This document shows positions 6,526 through 12,000 of a stretch of 12,000 nucleotides of DNA, piece after piece. The stretch spans positions 1-12,000 of the forward strand of contig CANOCD010000015.1 in NCBI GenBank assembly GCA_947564495.1, read 5' to 3'. Origin of the DNA: an uncultured Angelakisella sp. (lineage in GTDB: Bacteria; Bacillota; Clostridia; Oscillospirales; Ruminococcaceae). The position numbers and the translations under genes were made by a program. Below the pieces are notes generated by a model. The model saw only the letters and a program-made list of their open reading frames with translations. It had not been told where the DNA came from and made no database searches. Position 1 is the first letter of the stretch. Each line of letters starts with the position of its first letter.

Positions 6526-8451
6526 TTACCCCTTGATGCCATATCGTTCGATCTTTCTCGTCAGGGTGCTGCGGTCCATCCCCAGGCGGCGGGCGGCCCG
6601 GGTCCGGTTGCCCTCCTCCTCCAGCAGGGCTTCGGCGATGGCCCGGCGTTCCAGCTCCTCCATGGTCTGGGCGCCCCGGTTCCGGCTCTCGTGCTTCTGC
6701 TGGCGGTAATACAGGTCCTGGAGGACCGGCAGGATGGCCTCCCGCCGGGCCACCCCCTCCTGGGTGAGGGCCACGATCTTCTCCAGGGTGTTGCGAAGCT
6801 CCCGGACGTTCCCCGGCCAGTCGTACTCCTGCAAGACCTGGAGGATCTCCCGGTCCACCCCGGTCACCCGGCACCCCAGCTGGCGGTCGATCTGGCCGAT
6901 GAGGGACTCCACCAAAAGGGGGATGTCCTCCCGACGCTTCCGCAGGGCGGGGAGGTGGATGTTGAGGATGCTGAGGCGGAAGTAGAGGTCGTTGCGGAAG
7001 TTCCCGTCCAGCACCGCCTCGTAAAGGTCCTGGTTGGTGGCGGCGATGACCCGGACGTCGATGGGGATGACCTTTTCGCCCCCCACCCGGCGGACCTCCT
7101 TCTCCTGGAGGACCCGGAGGAGCAGGGCCTGCATCCGCTTGTCGATTTCCCCGATCTCGTCCAGGAAGATGGTCCCCTTGTGGGCCAGTTCAAAGAGGCC
7201 GGCGCTGCCGCCCCGCCGGGCCCCGGTAAAGGCCCCGTCCACATAGCCGAACAGCTCGCTTTCCAGCAGGGACCCGGGGAGGGCGGAGCAGTTCACCGCC
7301 ACGAAGGGCTCCCCCCGCCGGGGGCTGGCGTTGTGGATGGACTGGGCGAAGATCTCCTTGCCGGTGCCGGTCTCCCCGGTGATGAGGACGGTGGAATCCA
7401 GGCGGCAGAAGGTCCGGGCCAGCTTTTTGGTCTGGCCGAGGCTCCGGCTCTCCCCCACAAGGTCATCGAAGGTGTAGTGGGCGGTGAGCCCCTTCTGGGC
7501 CAGCTGGGACCGCATCCGGCGGCCCGATTCCTCCATCTCCTGGATCTTCTGGAAGGTGGAGACGGCCCCCAGCACCTCCTTCCCCGCCCGGAGGGGGATG
7601 TTGGTCACCACCAGCTCCCGGCTCTTCACCACCCGGTTCTTCTCCTCCCGGCCGCTTTGGAGCGTCTCCTCCAGATTCAGCTCCGGCACCACCTGGGAGA
7701 CGGGCTGCCCCCGGGAGAGGCTGTCCAGCCCCAAAAGGTCCTGGGCCCTGGTGTTGAAGAGGGTGATCCGCCCGGCGCCGTCCACGGCGAGGAGGCCGTC
7801 GGGGGAAAAGTTGATGATGGTGCGGAGCATCTCCTTCTGCTGCTTTTCGGCCTGGATGGCCCGGCAGAGGCGAAGGGCCTGCTCCACCGAGGCGGACACC
7901 GCCTCCTGGGAGCACCCCACCATCTCGTAGACCACGGGGTAGGGCTCCAGCAGGCGGAGGTGGAGGCCGTCGTACTCCCCCCAGCCGCCGCTGATGATGA
8001 CCTGGACCCCGTCCCCGGCCGCCTGGAGTATCCGCTGGCGGAGCTCTGTCACGTCCTCGGCCCGGTATTCCTCCACCGAAAGGCCCAAGAGCTTTCCCAC
8101 CCGCCGGGCCTTTTCCACAAAGGAGCCGCACTCCACCACCGCCACCCGCTTTTGGGTGCCGGCGTATTTCTGCATCGTCTCCAGGACGTCCAGGTCGGTG
8201 ACCTCCAGCTCCACCACCTGGACCTGGGGGAAGCGGCGGCGGACCTCGCTGGCCAGGGTCCCCCGGGTGACGATGATCTCCTTGCCGGCGGCCACCTGCT
8301 CCGCCACCCGCTCCAGGATGGATTTGCGGTAGTCCGGGTCCTGCTCCCGTATCACGGTGATGATGTCGATGTCCAGCCCCCGCTTTTTCAGTTCTTGGCG
8401 GTAGGAAGGTTCCAGTTGCCGGAAGGGCGCGACGATCAAGGTGTTTTTCAC
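6526..8451 (-). CDS. PrpR-type sigma-54-dependent transcriptional activator
   Basis: A 641-residue cytoplasmic activator with four parts. Residues 1-195 form a PrpR_N-like sensory domain of the sort that binds a small acid in PrpR. Residues about 205-305 form a PAS-like domain. Residues about 325-560 form the AAA+ sigma-54 interaction module, with GETGTGKE (359-366), GAFTGA (406-411), and GTIFLDEIGE (426-435). Residues about 595-641 form a Fis-type helix-turn-helix (NRTRAARRLGMDRSTLTRKI). An intact GAFTGA loop means it should contact sigma-54. GTG at 8451 is chosen because AAAGGAGG stands 8 bases upstream; an ATG at 8508 lacks one. It sits third in the operon and presumably activates the two sigma-54 promoters of this window in response to a pathway acid. 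Bacillus BkdR is a functional parallel, not necessarily an orthologue. Confidence 0.93.
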   Translation of the reverse strand: MKNTLIVAPFRQLEPSYRQELKKRGLDIDIITVIREQDPDYRKSILERVAEQVAAGKEIIVTRGTLASEVRRRFPQVQVVELEVTDLDVLETMQKYAGTQKRVAVVECGSFVEKARRVGKLLGLSVEEYRAEDVTELRQRILQAAGDGVQVIISGGWGEYDGLHLRLLEPYPVVYEMVGCSQEAVSASVEQALRLCRAIQAEKQQKEMLRTIINFSPDGLLAVDGAGRITLFNTRAQDLLGLDSLSRGQPVSQVVPELNLEETLQSGREEKNRVVKSRELVVTNIPLRAGKEVLGAVSTFQKIQEMEESGRRMRSQLAQKGLTAHYTFDDLVGESRSLGQTKKLARTFCRLDSTVLITGETGTGKEIFAQSIHNASPRRGEPFVAVNCSALPGSLLESELFGYVDGAFTGARRGGSAGLFELAHKGTIFLDEIGEIDKRMQALLLRVLQEKEVRRVGGEKVIPIDVRVIAATNQDLYEAVLDGNFRNDLYFRLSILNIHLPALRKRREDIPLLVESLIGQIDRQLGCRVTGVDREILQVLQEYDWPGNVRELRNTLEKIVALTQEGVARREAILPVLQDLYYRQQKHESRNRGAQTMEELERRAIAEALLEEEGNRTRAARRLGMDRSTLTRKIERYGIKG

Positions 8452-8530
8452 TTGCCGATCCTCCTTTGTACTCTCCTTTTGCGATCGCGCCGGCGGCGTG
8501 ACCAGCATTTTTATTTTGTTATCGGCAAGT
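8450..8530. repeat. 10-bp perfect inverted repeat spanning the buk-activator gap
   Basis: On the transcript strand ACTTGCCGAT (8530-8521) begins about 4 bases after the buk stop. Its exact reverse complement ATCGGCAAGT (8459-8450) covers the spacer and the first two bases of the activator's GTG start. The 61 bases between contain an A-rich patch and a GC-rich stretch. If the arms pair in mRNA, the activator start would be masked, which could keep its level low relative to Ptb and Buk. A DNA-level operator is the other reading. The repeat is seen directly; the function is inference. Confidence 0.45.
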
Positions 8531-8534
8531 TCTC

Positions 8535-9689
8535 TTATTCCATTTGACCTGGTGGGGAGAGATCTCTTTCATACTCCTCCATCGCCAGTTCCAAAAGCTC
8601 CCTTTCCCCCCGGCGGTCCAGCTCGGGGGTGTACTGGTGGATCGGCTCCTCCCCCCGAAGGGTCCGGAGCGCCCCCTGGCTCAACGCCTCCAGCTCGTCC
8701 TCCCCGGGCAGGACCACCACCTTGCCCAAAAAGGAGATCCGGGGGATCAGCCAGGCCAGGAACCGTTGGGACCGGGCGATGGCCCCGGTGAGGACGATCT
8801 GGTCCACCTTCCCTTCCAGGACGGTGGCCAGTTCCCCCACCCCTTTGGCGGTCTGGTAGGCCATGGTCTCGTAGACCAGCCGGGCCTTGACGTCCCCGGC
8901 CTGGATCTGCTTTTCCACCTCCCGGGCGTCGTTGGTCCCCAGCAGGGAGACCAACCCCCCTTGCCCCCGGGTCCGGCGGATGAGTTCCCCCGGCCCCAGA
9001 TCCTGGGCGGCGGCGTGGCGCAGAAGGGGGGTCACCGGGACCCGCCCCGCCCGCTCGGGGGAGAAGGGTCCCTCGGAGTCCAGGAGGATGTCTACCATCC
9101 GCCCCTTGCGGTGGGCGGAAAGGGTGATGCCGCCCCCCATGTGGACCACGATCTGGTTCAGCTCCCGGTAGGAGCTGCCCGCCTCCCTGGCGGCCCGGAT
9201 GGCCATGGCCCGCATATTCAGGGCGTGGCACCGGCTGAGGCGGATCACCTCCCGGTAGCCGGTGAGGAAAGCCAGGGGTCCAAATTCGCTCACCGTCACA
9301 CCGTCGTAAACTAAGGCGGGGATGCCCAGGGGCTTGGCCGCCTGGTAGGCCAGCACCCCGCCCAGGTTGGAGGCGTGCTGCCCCAGGGGACGGTGGAGAA
9401 GCCGGTCCACCATCAGTTCGTTGACCTTGTAGGCCCCGCTCTCCACCGGGACGATGACCCCGCCCCGGCCCACCACCGCCGACAGCTTTTCCCGGAGGCC
9501 CAGGGAGTCCAGAAACTCCCCCACCGTCCCAGCCCTAAGCCCCAGCTGGCCGGAGACGGTCTTATAGGGGGCCAGCTGCTCTGCCGTGTAATCCACCTGT
9601 TTTTTCGCCACCAGCTCGGTGTCCCGGTAGACCCCCAGCTTCATGGAGGTGGAGCCGGGGTTGATGGCCAGGATCAGCCGCTCTTCCAT
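8535..9689 (-). CDS. buk: Butyrate kinase (acyl phosphate to short-chain acid plus ATP)
   Basis: This 384-residue ASKHA-fold kinase transfers phosphate from butyryl- or branched acyl-phosphate to ADP. Motifs are the phosphate-1 loop INPGSTSMK at residues 9-17, RGG at 75-77, GQHASNLGG at 103-111, the nucleotide-binding HMGGGIT at 183-189, and EGPFSPERAG at 206-215, which marks butyrate kinases rather than acetate kinases. Typical Buk proteins have about 355 residues. This one has an extra tail of roughly 25-30 residues rich in Glu and Arg, of unknown meaning. The ATG shares its A with the Ptb stop (TGATG), so the two are translationally coupled. The gene is followed by an 83-bp gap before the activator, the largest inside the operon. 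Isobutyrate kinase is an alternative name if the flux is branched-chain. Confidence 0.94.
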   Translation of the reverse strand: MEERLILAINPGSTSMKLGVYRDTELVAKKQVDYTAEQLAPYKTVSGQLGLRAGTVGEFLDSLGLREKLSAVVGRGGVIVPVESGAYKVNELMVDRLLHRPLGQHASNLGGVLAYQAAKPLGIPALVYDGVTVSEFGPLAFLTGYREVIRLSRCHALNMRAMAIRAAREAGSSYRELNQIVVHMGGGITLSAHRKGRMVDILLDSEGPFSPERAGRVPVTPLLRHAAAQDLGPGELIRRTRGQGGLVSLLGTNDAREVEKQIQAGDVKARLVYETMAYQTAKGVGELATVLEGKVDQIVLTGAIARSQRFLAWLIPRISFLGKVVVLPGEDELEALSQGALRTLRGEEPIHQYTPELDRRGERELLELAMEEYERDLSPPGQME

Positions 9690-10606
9690 CAGGGGCCCTC
9701 CTTTCTTCCGGCGGCCATAGCCGCTGCCAGCCTCATAGCGGTGACTTTGCTCCGAACCGGGGAGGACCGGGAAGGGATGACGATGGGGACCTTCGCCCCC
9801 AGGACCACCGCCGCCGTGGTCCCTCCGGCGCTGTAGGACAGGGCCTTGACCAGCAGGTTCCCCGCCGTGATGTTGGGCACCGCCAGCAGGTCGGCGTCCC
9901 CCGCCACCGGGCTTTGGTAGCCCTTGGTCTCTGCCGCCCCTGGTACCATGGCCAGGTCGTAGGAAACAGGGCCCTCCACCACGGCCCCGGAGAAGTCCCC
10001 CTGCCGGCCCATCTCCTTCAGCCGGGCGGCGTCCACCGTCTCCGGCATCTTGGGATTCACCTTTTCCACCGCCGCCAGGACCGCAACCTTGACCTCGTTC
10101 TGGCCCACCCCGTGGTAGAAGTCCAGGGCGTTGCGGATGGCCGCCGCCTTCTGTTCCAGGGCAGGGTAGGTGAGAAGGGCGCAGTCGGTGAGGCCCAGGA
10201 GCTTGTGGTAGCTGGGAAGTTCCATCAAGGTGAGGTGGGAGAGGACGCCTCCCCGGCAGAGGCCGTTTTCCTTCCGGACCAGCTGTCCCATGATGACGGC
10301 GGTCTCCACCAGTCCCTTGACGATGAGCCGGGCCTCCCCGTCCCGGACCAGGCGGATGGCCAGGGCCACCGCCTCCTCCGGGGATGCGGCGGGGAGGACC
10401 TCCGGGGAACCGGGGAGCCCCAGCTTGTTCCACCGGGCCTCCATGGCCTCGGGCGGCCCGATGAGGACCGGCTGGATGCTGCCCCTCTGCCACGCCTGGG
10501 ATGCCGCCTCCAGGGTGTGGTCCTCATCCCCCCAGACAACGGCGGCCCGCTGGAGGGAATGTCCCTGGACCGAATCAAAAAGCTGCTGAAAATTCTGAAA
10601 ACTCAT
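9689..10606 (-). CDS. ptb: Phosphate butyryltransferase (phosphotransbutyrylase)
   Basis: At 305 residues this matches Ptb length (about 300) and swaps CoA for phosphate on butyryl-CoA and similar acyl-CoAs. Recognisable segments are LIVKGLVETA at 94-103, VAVLAAVEKVNPKMP at 174-188, VVEGPVSYD at 209-217, SPVAGDADLL at 232-241, and VLGAKVPIVIPSR at 268-280, all typical of the PTA_PTB family with the Ptb spacing. The start ATG at 10606 follows AAAGGAG with good spacing. An upstream in-frame ATG at 10810 is rejected because that frame runs through the terminator and promoter. It is the first gene of the operon, about 50 bases downstream of the predicted sigma-54 start point. With Buk it forms the substrate-level phosphorylation module that ends the pathway. 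Confidence 0.94.
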   Translation of the reverse strand: MSFQNFQQLFDSVQGHSLQRAAVVWGDEDHTLEAASQAWQRGSIQPVLIGPPEAMEARWNKLGLPGSPEVLPAASPEEAVALAIRLVRDGEARLIVKGLVETAVIMGQLVRKENGLCRGGVLSHLTLMELPSYHKLLGLTDCALLTYPALEQKAAAIRNALDFYHGVGQNEVKVAVLAAVEKVNPKMPETVDAARLKEMGRQGDFSGAVVEGPVSYDLAMVPGAAETKGYQSPVAGDADLLAVPNITAGNLLVKALSYSAGGTTAAVVLGAKVPIVIPSRSSPVRSKVTAMRLAAAMAAGRKEGP

Positions 10607-10668
10607 ATCGCTGCTCCTTTGCGCCGCCGGGCGGGGATGCCGCTCCGGCGTTCCTAACAAGATATTCA

Positions 10669-10683
10669 GCAAGACCCGTGCCA
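10669..10683 (-). promoter_or_regulatory. Consensus sigma-54 promoter of the ptb-to-oxidoreductase operon
   Basis: The minus strand reads TGGCACGGGTCTTGC, flanked by T on both sides, an exact match to YTGGCACG-N4-TTGCW. GG and GC are 10 bases apart. The predicted start point is near 10657, leaving a leader of about 50 bases before ptb. I see no competing sigma-70 promoter closer to the gene. The activator encoded third in this operon makes positive autoregulation likely (inference). Confidence 0.88.
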
Positions 10684-10689
10684 ACTTGG

Positions 10690-10733
10690 CGAAAAAGAAA
10701 AAATATCCCGGAAGAAGGGAGCTCTTCCGGGAT
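10690..10733 (-). terminator. Strong factor-independent terminator just upstream of the operon promoter
   Basis: A perfect 11-bp stem, ATCCCGGAAGA (10705-10715) with TCTTCCGGGAT (10723-10733) around a 7-base loop, is followed on the minus strand by a T-rich run of about 14 bases (10690-10704). It would stop transcripts coming from the phosphodiesterase and permease genes only some 6 bases before the -24 element, so the operon depends on its own sigma-54 promoter. Confidence 0.85.
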
Positions 10734-10802
10734 GGATGCAAAGAAAAACATGGCCTCGAAAAGAGGTCGAAATAAAGCGGAGGGGACGATGGCAGGACAG
10801 GA

Positions 10803-10841
10803 CCGTGCAAAACACGGCAAGGTCCGTGGCGTTTTGCACGG
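10803..10841. promoter_or_regulatory. 11-bp dyad, probable upstream activating sequence for the sigma-54 promoter
   Basis: CCGTGCAAAAC (10803-10813) and GTTTTGCACGG (10831-10841) form a perfect inverted repeat with 17 bases between, centred about 150 bp upstream of the -12 element. That distance and symmetry suit binding by an activator with a Fis-type helix-turn-helix followed by DNA looping. The left arm also begins a GTGC-N8-GCAA pattern (10805-10820) shared with the left sigma-54 region. An RNA hairpin is possible but there is no T-run after it. The rest of 10734-10868 shows no gene with a ribosome binding site. Confidence 0.5.
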
Positions 10842-10868
10842 GGCCTGTGATGCTTCAGACCGTGTGAC

Positions 10869-10904
10869 AGGAAAGACCCGCCCCGGCAGAACGCCGGAGC
10901 GGGC
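10869..10904 (-). terminator. Probable terminator of the phosphodiesterase gene
   Basis: Minus-strand CCCGCTCCGGC and GCCGGGGCGGG form an 11-bp GC-rich stem with one mismatch around a 5-base loop (10877-10903), followed by the short pyrimidine run TCTTTCCT. It lies about 25 bases after the stop of the phosphodiesterase. The T-tract is weak, which may explain the second, stronger terminator downstream. Confidence 0.65.
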
Positions 10905-10928
10905 CCCTTCCCGCCGGGGCAGGAGGGA

Positions 10929-11651
10929 TCACCCCTCCTGCTCCTGTAAGTACCGTGTCAGTTTATCCGGAAAGTTCACCGTCATCCCGTCGGCGCCGCA
11001 GCGGTAGACGTGGCGCATCAGCTCCTCGTCGTAGATCCCCCAGGCCCGGACCGAAAAGCCCAGCTGGTGGAACCGCCGGGTCATCTCCGGGGTGAGGGAG
11101 GAGGCGACAGGGCAGAGCTCCTCCCCGCCGATGGAGCGCAGCCGCCCCGCGGGGTCCGGCTCGCCGGCCTTGTACAGGTAGCCCACCCGGTAGCCCGGGG
11201 CGTAGGCTTTGGCGTTTTTCAGGCTCTCGAAGTTGAAGGAGGTGAGGACGGTGCGCTCCCGCATCCCGCTGGCCTCCAGCATATCGATGGTCTCCTTTTC
11301 CACGCCGTCCTGCTTCAGCTCGATGGCAAAGACCAGGTCCTTGTCCCCGAAGTATTTGAGGAAGTCCTGGAAGGTGCAGATCTTGTCGGTGCGGGTCTTG
11401 GCGGCGTTGTGGATGTCCAGCTTCAGCAGCTGGCGGTAGGTGTAGTCGCTGACCTGGCCCGTGCCGTTGGTGACCCGGGCGATGTCGTCGTCGTGGAAGA
11501 GGACCAGCACCCCGTCCCTGGTGCGGTGGATGTCGGTCTCCACCCCGTTGGCCCCCATCTCCACGCCGGCGTAAAAGGCGCTGAGGGTGTTCTCCGGGTA
11601 ATACTCGCTGGCTCCCCGGTGGGCGTAGTTGATAAACAAATGATTCACCAT
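10929..11651 (-). CDS. Glycerophosphodiester phosphodiesterase (GDPD family)
   Basis: This 240-residue protein hydrolyses glycerophosphodiesters to glycerol 3-phosphate and an alcohol. The TIM-barrel GDPD signature is complete: AHRGASEYYPENT at residues 10-22, GVETDIHRTRDG at 36-47, and FHDD at 52-55. His11, Glu38, Asp40 and His53 match the catalytic and metal-binding positions. There is no signal peptide or membrane segment, so it should act in the cytoplasm like UgpQ. The ATG at 11651 is 10 bases after the permease stop, with only a weak purine-rich site (GAAATTGGATGG), so it may depend on read-through from the permease. I see no link with the oxoacid operon, from which it is separated by two terminators. 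Confidence 0.92.
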   Translation of the reverse strand: MVNHLFINYAHRGASEYYPENTLSAFYAGVEMGANGVETDIHRTRDGVLVLFHDDDIARVTNGTGQVSDYTYRQLLKLDIHNAAKTRTDKICTFQDFLKYFGDKDLVFAIELKQDGVEKETIDMLEASGMRERTVLTSFNFESLKNAKAYAPGYRVGYLYKAGEPDPAGRLRSIGGEELCPVASSLTPEMTRRFHQLGFSVRAWGIYDEELMRHVYRCGADGMTVNFPDKLTRYLQEQEG

Positions 11652-11661
11652 CCAATTTCAG

Positions 11662-11973
11662 TCAAATTCGTTTTTTTCTCGCCTTCCAGACCCGGCTGAC
11701 AACCACGAAAAGCACCGCCACCAGGGTGGCGCAGAGGAAGAACATGGAGATGGGGCGCACAACGAAGGAGCCGATGACGTCCCCCTTGGAATACTGGAGG
11801 CTGCGGATAAGGTAGGTCTCCATGATGCCCCCCAGAAGGAAACCCAGGATAAAGGGGGAGGTGGGGAACTTGTACTTCTTCATCAGAAAGCCGATGACGC
11901 CGAAGATCACCACGCTCCACACGTCGAAGATCTGGTTGTTGCTGGCAAAGATGCCTGCGGCGCAGAGGGCCAT
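11662..11973 (-). CDS. C-terminal part of a TctA-family carboxylate permease, with an in-frame stop
   Basis: The 103 residues match the last fifth of TctA, the large membrane subunit (about 500 residues) of tripartite tricarboxylate transporters. Seen features are FDVWSVVIFGVIGFLMKKY, then FPTSPFILGFLLGGIMETYL, a conserved RPIS motif, and a final hydrophobic helix followed by the basic tail KARKKRI. Homology appears to continue upstream of the ATG (YLYPII), but a TAA at 11992-11994 interrupts that frame only 27 bases from the window edge. A single base change would make it a lysine codon. The gene may therefore be a pseudogene, or the base may be an error. The short ATG start has no ribosome binding site and is unlikely to be real. 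Transport of a carboxylate used by the neighbouring operon is possible but unproven. Confidence 0.75.
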   Translation of the reverse strand: MALCAAGIFASNNQIFDVWSVVIFGVIGFLMKKYKFPTSPFILGFLLGGIMETYLIRSLQYSKGDVIGSFVVRPISMFFLCATLVAVLFVVVSRVWKARKKRI

Positions 11974-12000
11974 GATGATGGGGTAGAGGTATTACTGGTA

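Noticed and set aside
6512..6874. 121-codon extension in front of the dehydratase
   Set aside because: It lies antisense to nothing but in the same strand as the 3' end of the activator in another frame, is rich in Gly/Pro/Arg as expected for a shadow frame, and the true start at 6511 has a strong ribosome binding site.
9689..10810. N-terminally extended version of Ptb starting at an ATG at 10810
   Set aside because: The extra 68 codons run through the terminator hairpin and the sigma-54 promoter, have no ribosome binding site, and add nothing similar to Ptb. The ATG at 10606 has AAAGGAG at proper spacing.
10575..10820. Short minus-strand frame of 81 codons in the upstream region
   Set aside because: It overlaps the ptb start in another frame, crosses the terminator and promoter, and has no ribosome binding site or family resemblance.
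1..12000. CRISPR arrays, tRNA or rRNA genes, insertion sequences
   Set aside because: No regularly spaced repeats, tRNA-like cloverleafs, rRNA segments or transposase-like frames were recognised by eye on either strand.

Overview
The window is a GC-rich stretch in which every convincing gene lies on the minus strand, so transcription runs from right to left. Strong AAAGGAGG ribosome binding sites, GTG and TTG starts, ferredoxin-dependent oxoacid metabolism and a phosphotransbutyrylase/butyrate kinase pair point to a strictly anaerobic, high-GC Firmicute of the class Clostridia (a gut Oscillospiraceae-like organism would fit). This placement is inferred from gene content; no rRNA or other phylogenetic marker is present.

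Right edge (10929-12000): the C-terminal part of a TctA-family tripartite carboxylate permease, with an in-frame stop close to the window edge, is followed 10 bp later by a glycerophosphodiester phosphodiesterase. A region of about 320 bp (10607-10928) then separates these from the main operon. It holds two factor-independent terminators, a perfect 11-bp dyad and a consensus sigma-54 (-24/-12) promoter.

Centre (307-10606): one tightly packed ten-gene operon with mostly overlapping or near-overlapping junctions. In transcription order it encodes Ptb, Buk, a PrpR-type sigma-54 activator, an IlvD-family dehydratase, a LarA-family nickel-pincer racemase/epimerase, a P-loop ATPase, and the four subunits (delta, alpha, beta, gamma) of a VorB-type 2-oxoacid:ferredoxin oxidoreductase. 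Together they read as an ATP-yielding catabolic route: LarA adjusts the configuration of a 2-hydroxy (2,3-dihydroxy) acid, IlvD dehydrates it to a 2-oxoacid, the oxidoreductase makes acyl-CoA and reduced ferredoxin, and Ptb plus Buk convert the acyl-CoA to a free short-chain acid with ATP formation. The second half looks like an anaerobic counterpart of the sigma-54/BkdR-controlled bkd operon of Bacillus, with a ferredoxin enzyme replacing the NAD-linked dehydrogenase complex. The LarA/IlvD front end is the unusual part. The true substrate cannot be read from the sequence.

Left edge (1-306): no complete gene. A second near-consensus sigma-54 promoter (131-145) points leftwards out of the window, with a strong Shine-Dalgarno sequence downstream of it, so a further gene or operon probably belongs to the same regulon.
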